Shown here piece after piece: positions 34,311 through 43,607 of a stretch of 50,985 bases of DNA. Every line of letters starts with the position of its first letter. Positions within the stretch are counted from its first letter, which is position 1. The notes under the pieces were generated by a model that was given only the letters and a program-made list of their open reading frames with translations, did not search any database and was not told the origin of the DNA. Source of the stretch: Aquiluna sp. (GTDB taxonomy: Bacteria; Actinomycetota; Actinomycetes; Actinomycetales; Microbacteriaceae); the NCBI GenBank assembly GCA_023260495.1, contig JALQVB010000001.1, positions 1 to 50,985 of the forward strand, given 5' to 3'. The position numbers and the translations under genes were made by a program.

Positions 34311-34730
34311 CTAGAGCGCTTGTGTTGCCTTCGCTAGGCGCGCCAGCACGCCGTTGATGAATTTTGGTGAATCATCAGTTGAATATTCGCTGGCAAGTGC
34401 TACCGCTTCGGAAATCGCCACCTCGTTTGGGACCTCTGGGTTGTGCATGATTTCCCAGGCGCCAAGGCGCAGCAGATTGCGATCAAGGGCCGGCATGCGC
34501 TCCAGCGACCAGCCGTCGGACAGTGCTAGCAATTGCGCGTCAATCGCCGACTTGTTCGCAATGTAGCCACTGACTAGCGCTTCGGCGTAATCAAATATCG
34601 CCTCTTGATTTTGTCGGTCTGCAACCGTAGCTAGAGTTTCAGCCAAAACCTGAGCGGGTTCCCGCTTGGTTAGCTCAGCCGCATAGAGCGCATCGAGCGC
34701 CCGCTTGCGCGCTTTGCTCCTGGCGCTCAC
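34311..34730 (-). CDS. nusB: transcription antitermination protein NusB
   Basis: All-alpha RNA-binding protein of rRNA antitermination complexes, with NusE/S10. It has 139 residues. ARSKARKRALDALYAAELTK is the N-terminal signature; NRLLRLGAWEIMHN-like text reads RNLLRLGAWEIMHNPEVPN, with the C-terminal FINGVLARLAK. The start is GTG at 34730, directly abutting the efp stop codon. efp-nusB is a very common pair. Confidence 0.95.
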   Translation of the reverse strand: MSARSKARKRALDALYAAELTKREPAQVLAETLATVADRQNQEAIFDYAEALVSGYIANKSAIDAQLLALSDGWSLERMPALDRNLLRLGAWEIMHNPEVPNEVAISEAVALASEYSTDDSPKFINGVLARLAKATQAL

Positions 34731-35294
34731 CTATTCGCTCGCGCGACCGAGGTAGTCACCGGTGCGGGTGTCAACCTTGACTCGAGTGTTGTTCTCGATG
34801 AACAACGGGACCTGAATCTGGAATCCGGTCTCAAGGGTTGCTGGCTTGGAGCCTCCGGTCGAGCGGTCACCCTGCAGACCAGGCTCTGTGTAGGTGATTT
34901 CTAGAACAACCGATGGTGGCAGCTCAACGTAGAGCGGGTCGCCATCGTGCAGCGCCACGGTTGCAACCTGGTTCTCTAGTAGGTAGTTAGAGGCCTCACC
35001 GACAATTGACGGATCCAAGGTGATCTGATCGTAGGTTGAGGTGTCCATGAAGACGAAACCAGTGCCGTCGTTGTATAGGTACTGCATGTCACGTCTATCG
35101 ACGTTAGCGGTCTCTACCTTTACGCCGGCGTTGAAGGTCTTATCGACAACCTTGTCGCTGGTGACGTTGCGCAGCTTGGTGCGAACGAAGGCCGGGCCCT
35201 TGCCTGGCTTTACGTGCTGAAATTCAATTACGCTCCAGAGCTGACCATCGATGTTCAGCACCATGCCGTTTTTTAGATCGTTTGAGGTTGCCAT
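34731..35294 (-). CDS. efp: elongation factor P
   Basis: Relieves ribosome stalling at proline runs. It has 187 residues in three OB-like domains. The tip loop HVKPGKGPAFVRTKLRN (about 29-45) holds the residue normally facing the P-site; I cannot tell whether it is modified. TYTEPGLQGDRSTGGSKPATLETG is near the family signature. The ATG has AGGAG 7-8 nt upstream. It follows aroQ by 29 nt, and the order aroQ-efp-nusB is typical. Confidence 0.97.
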   Translation of the reverse strand: MATSNDLKNGMVLNIDGQLWSVIEFQHVKPGKGPAFVRTKLRNVTSDKVVDKTFNAGVKVETANVDRRDMQYLYNDGTGFVFMDTSTYDQITLDPSIVGEASNYLLENQVATVALHDGDPLYVELPPSVVLEITYTEPGLQGDRSTGGSKPATLETGFQIQVPLFIENNTRVKVDTRTGDYLGRASE

Positions 35295-35323
35295 TTCTAT
35301 CTCCTAGATAAACCTGTAGAAGT

Positions 35324-35752
35324 TTAGTCGCGAGTCAGCGCAATTAGCGCCAGGCGGTAAGAATCAAAGCCGAGACCAGCAATCACGGCGGTCGCTACCG
35401 GGCTGATTACGCTGTTGCGGCGGAATTCCTCCCTGGCGTGCGGATTGGAGAGGTGTACCTCGATTAGCTTCACCCCGGCACTTGTCAGCGTTGCGCAAGC
35501 ATCGCGCAGAGCATAGGAGTAGTGAGTGAACGCACCGGGATTCAAGATCACCGCGGTCTTGGTCTCGAAACACTGCTGAATAAGCTCGATCAGGTCCGCT
35601 TCACTGTTGCTCTGGAAGAACTGCAGCTCGTGTCCCGGGGCTGCAGCGGATAGCTCAGCTTCCAGCTCGGCAAGGCTTGCGGTGCCGTAGATCTCGGGCT
35701 CACGCTTTCCTAGGAAATTTAGGTTTGGCCCGTTGATTACCTGAATCTTCAT
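35324..35752 (-). CDS. aroQ: 3-dehydroquinate dehydratase, type II
   Basis: Third step of the shikimate pathway. It is a 142-residue type II enzyme that forms dodecamers. IQVINGPNLNFLGKREPEIYG has the catalytic Tyr; FFQSNSEADLIELIQ, ILNPGAFTHYSYALRDA and the catalytic His in EVHLSNPHAREEFR are all present. The ATG has no good Shine-Dalgarno. TAGCCT, 6 nt upstream, includes the aroB stop codon and could be a -10, or coupling from aroB may suffice. Confidence 0.96.
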   Translation of the reverse strand: MKIQVINGPNLNFLGKREPEIYGTASLAELEAELSAAAPGHELQFFQSNSEADLIELIQQCFETKTAVILNPGAFTHYSYALRDACATLTSAGVKLIEVHLSNPHAREEFRRNSVISPVATAVIAGLGFDSYRLALIALTRD

Positions 35753-35761
35753 TGCTAAAGG

Positions 35762-36796
35762 CTATTCCACAATCGCCTGATAGGCGGTAAATAGCGTTTC
35801 GTTCGAAGGTGCATTGAGAATTCCCGGGCGTCCGATTCCGTCGAGGACGACAAAGCGCAACATTCCCGACCGAGCCTTTTTGTCTCGTTGCATCGTGTTG
35901 AGAAGCTGTTCCCATCGGTCTGCCCGGTAGGTCATTGGCAGGCCTAGCTTGGTGAAAACCGACCGGTGCAACTCAACATCCTTCTCTCCGAGGCGCCCGG
36001 TGAGTAGACCGAGTTCCGCGGCGAAGGTCATTCCGATTGAGATCGCAGCTCCATGGCGCCACTTGTAACGTTCCGCATGTTCTATCGCGTGACCGAGGGT
36101 GTGCCCATAGTTCAGAAACTCGCGCCTGCCCGACTCCTTGAAGTCCTCAGAGGTGACGGCAATCTTGATATCTACCGACCTCTTGATTAGATCAGCAAAG
36201 ACATCACTGTGTATGTCTGTTGCGGCATCGGATTCCAGCACCATTTCCAGCATCTCGGGATCAGATATGAAGCCGTACTTCACCACCTCTGCCATGCCCG
36301 CGATCAAGTCATTTCTTGGCAGCGTCTCCAGGGTGTCCAGGTCAATAAACACCTTTGTCGGCAAGTGGAAGCTTCCCACCAGGTTTTTGCCCTCGGCGGT
36401 GTTGACACCGGTCTTGCCACCGATGGCAGCATCCACCATCGCCAGGAGTGTGGTCGGAACCAGGTAGGTACGTACTCCACGGAGCCATGTTGCGCCTACA
36501 AATCCCGCCAGATCGGTGGTCGCTCCCCCGCCCAGGCCGATCACGGCGTCGTTGCGATGAAAGTCAGCCTGGCCCATGATTTGCCAGCAAAAAGCTGCCA
36601 CCTCGATTCGCTTTGACTCCTCGCCATCGGGCACCTCGGCGACCAATGCCTCAATGTTTTGCGCTCTAAGCTCCTGCTGAAGAGTTTCGGCGGTCGTCGC
36701 AAGTGAGCGTGGGTGAATAATCAAGCACTTGGACACATCGTTCATCGATGGCGCAATGTCGTGCAGTAAACCTCGGCCAATTTGGCTATACGACAT
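35762..36796 (-). CDS. aroB: 3-dehydroquinate synthase
   Basis: Second step of the shikimate pathway, NAD-dependent and metal-dependent. It has 344 residues, slightly short: the usual first beta strand (about 10 residues) is missing, because the protein starts at SYSQIGRGLL, which aligns to the second part of the normal N-terminus. No upstream in-frame start exists. VIGLGGGATTDLAGFVGATW binds NAD, and LAMVDAAIGGKTGVNTAEGKN, the metal-ligand region with Glu, and GHTLGHAIEH with His are intact. The start overlaps the aroK end by 11 nt. Confidence 0.94.
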   Translation of the reverse strand: MSYSQIGRGLLHDIAPSMNDVSKCLIIHPRSLATTAETLQQELRAQNIEALVAEVPDGEESKRIEVAAFCWQIMGQADFHRNDAVIGLGGGATTDLAGFVGATWLRGVRTYLVPTTLLAMVDAAIGGKTGVNTAEGKNLVGSFHLPTKVFIDLDTLETLPRNDLIAGMAEVVKYGFISDPEMLEMVLESDAATDIHSDVFADLIKRSVDIKIAVTSEDFKESGRREFLNYGHTLGHAIEHAERYKWRHGAAISIGMTFAAELGLLTGRLGEKDVELHRSVFTKLGLPMTYRADRWEQLLNTMQRDKKARSGMLRFVVLDGIGRPGILNAPSNETLFTAYQAIVE

Positions 36797-37283
36797 CTTT
36801 GATGGCCTCCTCCAGCTCTGCCAATAGGGTCTTCAGCGATTTCCCACCGGTGAATATTGTGCGCTGTGAGATCTGCTCATAAAGCGGCTTTCGCTCATTG
36901 TATATTTCAGTCCAGCGATTCGGATTGTCCTTGAGCAGGGGGCGCTTGTTCAGGTTGATCTTTCCGATGACGTGCTCTTGAGACGTGTCCAAGAAAATGA
37001 CCAGGTTCCCCTCAAGCAGCTTTCGGTTCGCCTGGCGCAGTGGCAATCCGCCGCCGGTTGCGACGATGCCGGCAGACTCGAGCGCCTTCTCTAGCGCTAG
37101 GGTCTCTAGATCTCGAAAGTGCTCTTCTCCGTGCTTCTGGAAAATGGATTGCACAGAGCCGTGCTTAGCGCTGACTATCTTGTCCGTGTCCGCGAAAGGC
37201 ACCCCCAGCTGCCGGGCGAGCTTCTTGCCGAGCGTGGTTTTACCAGCCCCCATGGGGCCAATGAGAACTACCGAGTTATTCAC
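36786..37283 (-). CDS. aroK: shikimate kinase
   Basis: Phosphorylates shikimate. It has 165 residues. The P-loop is GPMGAGKTTLGKKLA (about 9-23), followed by FADTDKIVSAKHG with the shikimate-binding Asp and ATGGGLPLRQANR as third motif. The start is GTG at 37283, overlapping the aroC stop (GTGA). Confidence 0.95.
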   Translation of the reverse strand: MNNSVVLIGPMGAGKTTLGKKLARQLGVPFADTDKIVSAKHGSVQSIFQKHGEEHFRDLETLALEKALESAGIVATGGGLPLRQANRKLLEGNLVIFLDTSQEHVIGKINLNKRPLLKDNPNRWTEIYNERKPLYEQISQRTIFTGGKSLKTLLAELEEAIKDVV

Positions 37284-38479
37284 TCGCCGCTTACGATGCG
37301 CGACTTCAGAACCTCAGGGATGTTAGCGAGGTAGGCATCGAGGTTACGCTTGGTCTCGGCAACAGAATCGCCACCAAATTTCTCTAGGACCGCATCGGCA
37401 ATCACGAGCGCGACCATGGCCTCTACAACGACCCCGGCGGCTGGAACGGCACACACATCGCTGCGCTGGTGGTGGGCGGTTGCTGCATCACCGGTTGAGG
37501 TGTCAATGGTTTGCAATGCTCTTGGAACCGTCGAGATCGGCTTCATGCCGGCGCGAACGCGCACAACCTCGCCATTAGTCATTCCACCTTCGATTCCACC
37601 GGCGCGGTCGGTGACGCGCTGCACGCTGTCTCCCTCGCGCACGATCTCGTCGTGAGCAACTGAACCACGGCGTCTGGTGGTCTCTACTCCGTCGCCAATC
37701 TCTACCGACTTCATGGCCTGGATTCCGATCACGGCTGCGGAAAGTCGAGCATCCAGTCTTCTGTCCCAGTGCACATAAGACCCCAGGCCGGGAGGGCAGC
37801 CGTAGACGAGGGTTTCGACAATTCCACCAATTGTGTCGCCGGCAGCGTGGCAGTCATCAATCTCGGCAACCATGGCCTTTGAAGCCTCCTGGTCGAAGCA
37901 GCGAACTGGATCCTCATCGAGCTTGGCGACGTCGGATGGCAGTGGCAAGTCTGTCGAGGTGTTCGCCACTGGGCCAATAGCAACGGTGTGAGTGACCAAC
38001 TTGATTCCGAGCTCAGCGAGGAAATTCTGGGCAACTCTGCCGAGCGCCACGCGGGTGGCGGTCTCGCGCGCGCTGGCTCGCTCCAGCACCGGCCGGGCCT
38101 CGTCAAAGCCGTACTTCTGCATTCCGGTGAAGTCAGCGTGCCCTGGTCGTGGTCTGGTGAGCTTTGCAGCCCTGGCTCCAGTTAGCTCTTCCTCTGCAAC
38201 CGGCGCTGCACTCATCACCGTTTCCCACTTTGGCCACTCGGTGTTGGCAATTCGGATAGCAAGTGGGCCGCCCTGACTTACACCAAATCGAACTCCCGTA
38301 GACAGAGTCACCTGATCTTGTTCAAACTTCATTCGGGCCCCGCGGCCATAGCCGAGGCGTCTGCGGGCAAGTGATTCTTGAATATCCTCGGCCAGTACCG
38401 GCGTGCCAGCCGGCAAGCCTTCAATCAGGCCAATGAGTTCCGGGCCGTGCGATTCTCCAGCAGTTATCCAACGAAGCAT
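37280..38479 (-). CDS. aroC: chorismate synthase
   Basis: Last step to chorismate, the precursor of TrpE substrate, using reduced FMN. It has 399 residues from the ATG at 38479 (MLRWITAGESHGPELIG); the frame is open further but would enter aroE. RRLGYGRGARMKFEQD, ERASARETATRVALGRVA and VVEAMVALVIADAVLEKFGGD are conserved segments. aroE ends 4 nt upstream. Confidence 0.96.
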   Translation of the reverse strand: MLRWITAGESHGPELIGLIEGLPAGTPVLAEDIQESLARRRLGYGRGARMKFEQDQVTLSTGVRFGVSQGGPLAIRIANTEWPKWETVMSAAPVAEEELTGARAAKLTRPRPGHADFTGMQKYGFDEARPVLERASARETATRVALGRVAQNFLAELGIKLVTHTVAIGPVANTSTDLPLPSDVAKLDEDPVRCFDQEASKAMVAEIDDCHAAGDTIGGIVETLVYGCPPGLGSYVHWDRRLDARLSAAVIGIQAMKSVEIGDGVETTRRRGSVAHDEIVREGDSVQRVTDRAGGIEGGMTNGEVVRVRAGMKPISTVPRALQTIDTSTGDAATAHHQRSDVCAVPAAGVVVEAMVALVIADAVLEKFGGDSVAETKRNLDAYLANIPEVLKSRIVSGE

Positions 38480-38483
38480 CCGT

Positions 38484-39254
38484 CTATTCTGCCATCTCGA
38501 CGGCCGTGCGCATCGCAGCAAATACCGTCGCCTCATTATCTAGGGCGCTGTGAGGCTCTCCAAAGGCGAAGATTCGCTGCTGATAGAGAGCTTGATGAAG
38601 AAGCAATTCGAGACCGGATATGGAGCTTGCGAAGGCCTCTGAACCAGCAGTGGGCCAGTCCGCGTAAACGACATCGAAGAGACAGCCTGGTAGCTCTCGT
38701 TGGCCGACAAGCTCCCCCAACGCTCCCTTTGGCAGGGTACTGACGACCAGATTGCCCTCTAGCGCCGAGTCAAGCTCAGTCTGCTCTGCATGAAATTGCT
38801 CGGCCAGCGCGGCCGCCTTGGCGCCATCTCTGCCCCAAATTTTCACAGGCATGCCCGAAAAGGCAACCAAGGCGCTCCTTGCCGTGGCACCTGTGCCCAA
38901 AACTGAGACGCTTTCGAAGCTCATTTCCGCCGTAGCGGCTCGGAAGCCCAGCACATCGGTGTTGAATCCCAGCCAACCGGCATCACTGCGCAACAGTGTG
39001 TTTACACTTTTCGTCGCTTGGGCTAATTCGTCGGCGGTATCCGATAGGGCGAGGGCCTCGTCCTTTAGCGGCATCGTTACAGAGAAGCCAGCGAAGCTAG
39101 CTCCATCAGTCGAAACGAAGCGATTGAGACCCTGGGCAAGGTCAAAGCGATCGTATGAGTGATGAAGACCCAGGGCGGCAAACGCGGCATTGTGGATCTG
39201 AGGCGAGAGTGAGTGCGATATCGGCGAGCCGAGCACGGCGAACTTCTTACTCAT
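38484..39254 (-). CDS. aroE: shikimate dehydrogenase
   Basis: NADPH-dependent reduction of 3-dehydroshikimate. It has 256 residues. GSPISHSLSPQIHNAAFAAL is the substrate signature; VTMPLKDEALAL carries the catalytic Lys, and NTDVLGFRAA the second Asp. The NADP motif reads SVLGTGATARSALVAF. The ATG overlaps the mltG stop by 8 nt. Confidence 0.94.
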   Translation of the reverse strand: MSKKFAVLGSPISHSLSPQIHNAAFAALGLHHSYDRFDLAQGLNRFVSTDGASFAGFSVTMPLKDEALALSDTADELAQATKSVNTLLRSDAGWLGFNTDVLGFRAATAEMSFESVSVLGTGATARSALVAFSGMPVKIWGRDGAKAAALAEQFHAEQTELDSALEGNLVVSTLPKGALGELVGQRELPGCLFDVVYADWPTAGSEAFASSISGLELLLHQALYQQRIFAFGEPHSALDNEATVFAAMRTAVEMAE

Positions 39255-40329
39255 CCCAACCCGGGTTGTCTCTCAGCCACTGACGATAGAGCTCAGCCGC
39301 GCGCTCATGCTCGGCCAACGTGTTCGAGAACACTAGCTCGCCGGTGTTTAGGTTGATGGCCACAAAGTAGAGCCAGTCGCCCTCGGTCGGGTTTATGGTG
39401 GCATCAATTGCCGCAGCCCCCGGGGAGCTTATTGCCCCGGGAGGCAGACCTTGAATCTCGAAGGTGTTGAAGGGGTTGTCGCGATCCGCGATGCCCTGCT
39501 GGAAGCTGTCAATGGAACCTTCGTAGTAGTACAACACCGTCACGTCAGACTGCAATGGCATCCCTACGTCGATTCGGTTCAGAAAGACGCGGGCTATTTT
39601 GTAAAAGTCCTCATCCGCTCGACCCTCAAGCTGGACTATCGAGGCCAAAGTCAGAACGTCATGGGCTTGGTCCAGTTCAAGACCGTGGGTGGCAAACTCC
39701 TGTTCCAACCTGGCAATCATCGCACCAATTACCTCTGATGCGGTGACGCCGGGGTCAAAGGTGTAGCTCGCTGGGAAGAGATAGCCTTCCAGCGTAGGTC
39801 CGGGATGGAGTTCATTCGCTGCGTCCACTGCTGCCCACAGTTCCTGCTCGGAAATATCGAGATCGGCCGCCAACCGCGGAACTATCTCACTTACCTGCCA
39901 GCCCTCTGGAATGGTGGTCGTGAGCGTCACACGAGTATCTCCAGCCAGCAGAATCTCGAGCGCCGTGGCTCCTGGAATCTGAGTTGGGAATTCATAGTGC
40001 CCTGGGAAAATAACCAGGTCAGACGACAGCATGGGGCGATAAACGGCATCGAAGCTCTTCACCACATCGGCTGCTAGCAACTTCCTGGCAACATCCTCGC
40101 CGCTATCTCCTGGCTCAATGACGATTACTGTTGTCGGTCCACCAGGCCCCTCGTAGTCGGGCACGAAAAAACGAGCGGTAACAGAATCAATTGCCCCCTG
40201 CACGGAATCCCTGAAGGCAAAGTAGCCACCAACGGCCAGTCCGAGGAAGAGACCCAAAGAAACCAGCAGCACGATAACCGAGCGACCCTTTGGCCCAGCG
40301 GGCGCACTCTGTTCAAATTCGTCAAGCAT
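39247..40329 (-). CDS. mltG: endolytic peptidoglycan transglycosylase MltG
   Basis: Membrane-anchored lytic transglycosylase that cuts new peptidoglycan strands (YceG family). I start at the ATG at 40329 (360 residues), where GGAGGA lies ahead; the open frame to 40362 is a shadow within ruvX. A TM helix lies at about 17-39 (SVIVLLVSLGLFLGLAVGG), then the LysM-like and catalytic domains. LTLASIVQLEGRADEDF holds the candidate catalytic Glu; FLNRIDVGMPLQSDVTVLYYY is the family core. It overlaps ruvX by 8 nt. Confidence 0.92.
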   Translation of the reverse strand: MLDEFEQSAPAGPKGRSVIVLLVSLGLFLGLAVGGYFAFRDSVQGAIDSVTARFFVPDYEGPGGPTTVIVIEPGDSGEDVARKLLAADVVKSFDAVYRPMLSSDLVIFPGHYEFPTQIPGATALEILLAGDTRVTLTTTIPEGWQVSEIVPRLAADLDISEQELWAAVDAANELHPGPTLEGYLFPASYTFDPGVTASEVIGAMIARLEQEFATHGLELDQAHDVLTLASIVQLEGRADEDFYKIARVFLNRIDVGMPLQSDVTVLYYYEGSIDSFQQGIADRDNPFNTFEIQGLPPGAISSPGAAAIDATINPTEGDWLYFVAINLNTGELVFSNTLAEHERAAELYRQWLRDNPGWDE

Positions 40330-40747
40330 CGAATTCCTCCAGAGATTGGGTCTTGGCGCCACTGAGCGCGGCTTCCAAGATTACCCGAGCTGCTTCGGCA
40401 TCAACTATTGACTTGGCCTGCTTTGTGTTTTTTCCAGCGCTTCTTAGGAGCGAGTTGGCGCTCACTGTGGAAAGACGTTCGTCGACGAGGTAGATAGGCA
40501 AACCGGACGTTTGGGCCAATTCGCGAGCGAAAGAAATTGCATCGTCCGTCGAGCGAGTTTTGGAGCCGGAGAGCGATACCGGCAGGCCAACGAACAGCCT
40601 TTCGGCCTTTCGGTCCGCGGCAATTGAGGCGATTTCCTTGGCCGCTTCTGAAGTTCGTTGGATCACGCCGTGAGCCATCACCAACGAACCCTGGTTGAAC
40701 GCAACACCGACGCGCGCTTGGCCGACGTCGATGCCTAGCGCGATCAA
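40322..40747 (-). CDS. ruvX: Holliday junction resolvase-like protein RuvX (YqgF)
   Basis: RNase H-fold protein of 141 residues, involved in 16S rRNA 5' end processing and annotated as a putative Holliday junction resolvase. ALGIDVGQARVGVAFN carries the first acidic residue, LFVGLPVSLSGSKT the middle strand, and VDERLSTVSANSLLR the conserved DER. The start is TTG at 40747, overlapping the alaS stop (TTGA). Confidence 0.92.
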   Translation of the reverse strand: MIALGIDVGQARVGVAFNQGSLVMAHGVIQRTSEAAKEIASIAADRKAERLFVGLPVSLSGSKTRSTDDAISFARELAQTSGLPIYLVDERLSTVSANSLLRSAGKNTKQAKSIVDAEAARVILEAALSGAKTQSLEEFDA

Positions 40748-43383
40748 GACAGCGAATCCTTTGCAGCTTTGACGGCCTCAGCAAGCTTTGCGGCATCTGC
40801 TCCGCCACCCTGCGCTAGGTCTGGCTTTCCGCCACCACCGCCACCCATCACGGATGCGGCAAGCTTCACGAGTGCACCTGCGTTCGCGCCAGCAGCTTGG
40901 GCATCCGATCCGACGGCGGCTATAACTGCAGGCTTCCCGTCGTTGGTAGCGCCGAGGATAACCACCGCCTTGCTACCAAGCTGATCTCTAAGGGCCATTG
41001 CCAGCTGGCGCACAACATCTGGAGCCAGAGCGTCTTCTAGGGCAACCGCGACAACCTCGTTGCCACCGACAACGCTCTTGGCAGCCGCCAACTGTGGCAA
41101 CTTCGACATCGCAGCCTTCGCGTTTAGCTCGGCTAGTTGGCGCTGTAGCCTGCGCTGCTCTTCAAAGGCGTCTTGAATTCTTTGCTCAAGCTCACTCGCT
41201 GGAGCTTTGAGTTCACCGGCAAGCCTTCGAACTAGCGCGCGGTCGGCCACCAGTGAGCGAAGTGCATCAATCCCGACCTCGGCCTCGATTCTTCTAGCCC
41301 CGCTTCCAACCGAGGACTCACCGGTGATTGAAACCAACCCGATCTGTGAGGATCGCGCGACGTGGGTTCCACCACATAGTTCCCTGGACCAGGGCCCACC
41401 CACCTCGACCACGCGAACGGTCTCATCATAGGTCTCGCCAAACAGGGCTATTGCGCCCCATTCCCGGGCCTCCGGAAGAGTCATGAATTGAGCGCTTACG
41501 GCCAGGTCGGAGCGAATTGCCAGGTTGGATACCTCTTCGATCTCGCTCTTGGTGGCATCGCTCAGGGCCTCTCCCCAGGCAAAGTCGAGCCGCATGTAGC
41601 CGGGCTTGTTGAAAGATCCCGACTGCAAAGCCTCTGGCCCCAAAACCTGACGCAAGGCTGCGTGCACCACGTGGGTAGCGCTGTGTGCCTGGCAGGCACC
41701 AAGACGCCAGTCAGGATTCACCTCAGTTGTTACGGTGTCCCCAACGGAAAGGGAACCAGACCTGACCAAAACCTTGTGTGAGAACAAGCCGCGCACCGGC
41801 TTCTGCACATCCATTACCTCGGCTGCAGCATTGCCGCTTCTGATGTATCCGGCGTCCGCTGCCTGGCCTCCAGATTCGGCATACAAGCTGGTGCGGTCCA
41901 AGATGACCTCAGCCAGCTGGCCCTCCGAAATCTCGGCAACACTCTGGCCGTCGTGGATCAACCCAACAATCTTGGCCTCGCTGTTTAGCGTCTCGTAACC
42001 GGTAAATACCGTCTCCCCAAGAGAGCGGAAGTCGCTGTAGACCTGCAACCCTGCGCCACCGGTCTTTTTTGCCTTGGCGTCCTGTTTGGCGCGGTTACGC
42101 TGCTCATTCATCAGCTCAACAAAGCGGTCGCGGTCGACTTTGAGCCCGTTCTCCTCGGCAATCTCAACCGTCAAATCGATCGGGAAGCCGTAAGTGTCGT
42201 GCAGCAGAAACGCAGTCTCGCCAGAGAGCGAACCCTTCGCCTTTGAAATCTCCTCATCCAAGACTGCGCTGCCGGATTCCAGGGTGCGGCGGAAGCCCGC
42301 CTCCTCGGCAAGGGCAGAGCGCAACACTCGAGAGAAGTTTTCTTCCAGCTCCGGGTAGGCCTCGACCATTGCGTTCTTGCTCGTGGTGAATAGCTGCTCA
42401 AAGCTTGGCTCGGTGACTCCCAGCAATCTAAGTGCTCGAATTGACCGCCTGAGTAGGCGGCGCAAGATGTAGCCGCGCCCCTCGTTTGACGGGGTAACGC
42501 CATCGCTCATCAGCATCAGTGCTGAGCGAATGTGGTCGGCAATCACACGCATGCGCACGTCGTCGGACTCGACTGCGCCGTACTCCTTGCCACTCAGTGA
42601 GCTGGCTAGGTCGATGAGCGGACGAACCTGGTCAATCTCGAAGATGTTCTCTACACCTTGCAGCAGGAAGGCAACTCGCTCGAGGCCCATGCCGGTGTCA
42701 ATGTTCTTCTTTGGAAGCTCCCCCAGGATTTCGAAGTGGTCCTTAGATCCGCCATCGGCGCGTTCGTACTGCATGAACACGAGATTCCAGATTTCGATGT
42801 AGCGGTCCTCGTCGGCAACCGGGCCGCCCTCAACACCGTAGGCAGGGCCGCGGTCAAAATAGATCTCGGAGCAGGGGCCAGCAGGTCCTCGCTGGCCTGT
42901 CGACCAGTAGTTGTCTGCCATGCCTCGCTTTTGGATGCGCTCTCGGGGAATACTGGTCTGCTCCAGCCAGTAACCGATTGACTCTTCGTCATCCTCGTAG
43001 ACGGTTACCCATAGCAATTCCGGGTCGAACCCATAGCCGCCATCGGCTACCGAGGATGTCAACAGCTCCCAGGCAAAAGCAATGGCTTCCTTCTTGAAGT
43101 AGTCACCGAACGAGAAATTTCCGTTCATCTGGAAGAAGGTGCCGTGGCGGGTAGTCTTACCGACCTCATCAATGTCCAAGGTGCGAACACACTTCTGCAC
43201 CGAAGTGGCCCTGGCATACGGAGCCGGCTCAACACCGGTCATGTAAGGAATAAAAGGTACCATTCCAGCGACCACAAACATCAGTGTTGGGTCTTGGGAG
43301 ATTAGCGGAGCGCTAGGTACGACTGTGTGATTCTTCTTTTCGAAAAAATCGAGCCAGCGCCGTTTTATTTCGGCAGTTTTCAT
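40744..43383 (-). CDS. alaS: alanyl-tRNA synthetase
   Basis: Charges tRNA-Ala and edits wrongly attached Ser or Gly. It has 879 residues. The catalytic core begins MKTAEIKRRWLDFFEKKNHT with motif 2 at VRTLDIDEVGKTTRHGTFF. The editing domain shows the zinc-site HSATHVVHAAL (about 560) and ELCGGTHVA. The C-terminal part has the flexible GGGGGGKPDLAQGG loop. Length is normal. The start abuts the stop of a small upstream gene (TAAATG). Confidence 0.97.
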   Translation of the reverse strand: MKTAEIKRRWLDFFEKKNHTVVPSAPLISQDPTLMFVVAGMVPFIPYMTGVEPAPYARATSVQKCVRTLDIDEVGKTTRHGTFFQMNGNFSFGDYFKKEAIAFAWELLTSSVADGGYGFDPELLWVTVYEDDEESIGYWLEQTSIPRERIQKRGMADNYWSTGQRGPAGPCSEIYFDRGPAYGVEGGPVADEDRYIEIWNLVFMQYERADGGSKDHFEILGELPKKNIDTGMGLERVAFLLQGVENIFEIDQVRPLIDLASSLSGKEYGAVESDDVRMRVIADHIRSALMLMSDGVTPSNEGRGYILRRLLRRSIRALRLLGVTEPSFEQLFTTSKNAMVEAYPELEENFSRVLRSALAEEAGFRRTLESGSAVLDEEISKAKGSLSGETAFLLHDTYGFPIDLTVEIAEENGLKVDRDRFVELMNEQRNRAKQDAKAKKTGGAGLQVYSDFRSLGETVFTGYETLNSEAKIVGLIHDGQSVAEISEGQLAEVILDRTSLYAESGGQAADAGYIRSGNAAAEVMDVQKPVRGLFSHKVLVRSGSLSVGDTVTTEVNPDWRLGACQAHSATHVVHAALRQVLGPEALQSGSFNKPGYMRLDFAWGEALSDATKSEIEEVSNLAIRSDLAVSAQFMTLPEAREWGAIALFGETYDETVRVVEVGGPWSRELCGGTHVARSSQIGLVSITGESSVGSGARRIEAEVGIDALRSLVADRALVRRLAGELKAPASELEQRIQDAFEEQRRLQRQLAELNAKAAMSKLPQLAAAKSVVGGNEVVAVALEDALAPDVVRQLAMALRDQLGSKAVVILGATNDGKPAVIAAVGSDAQAAGANAGALVKLAASVMGGGGGGKPDLAQGGGADAAKLAEAVKAAKDSLS

Positions 43384-43605
43384 TTAGCTCTTCTTGGAAC
43401 TTGGCTTGGCAGGGGCACGCTTGGCGGCAGGCTTGGTTAGCTCATCCTCACGCTCGCGGTAGCCATCTAGAACCGAGGAACCGAAGTCTTTAGCAGCAAC
43501 ATAGATGTCATCGACGGCCTGCTGGGCCTTCGGGTTGTCGCGAAGCTCTTTCAGGGCGTATGCGCCAACGCCGATACCTACTAGAAACCAACCGAGCTTA
43601 GACAT
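43384..43605 (-). CDS. small conserved-context protein with hydrophobic N-terminus
   Basis: A 73-residue protein I cannot name with certainty. Residues 4-20 (LGWFLVGIGVGAYALKE) are a short hydrophobic helix, the middle is amphipathic (AQQAVDDIYVAAKDFGSSVL), and the tail is Lys/Pro/Ala-rich (KPAAKRAPAKPSSKKS). A similar small protein lies between a DUF948 gene and alaS in other actinobacteria (DUF6167-like, from memory). It is tightly packed (2 nt and 0 nt to neighbours), so it is probably translated. No function assigned. Confidence 0.6.
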   Translation of the reverse strand: MSKLGWFLVGIGVGAYALKELRDNPKAQQAVDDIYVAAKDFGSSVLDGYREREDELTKPAAKRAPAKPSSKKS

Positions 43606-43607
43606 CG

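Noticed and set aside
40322..40362. Longer MltG start inside ruvX
   Set aside because: The ATG at 40329 has a near-perfect GGAGGA site; the added residues are not family-like.
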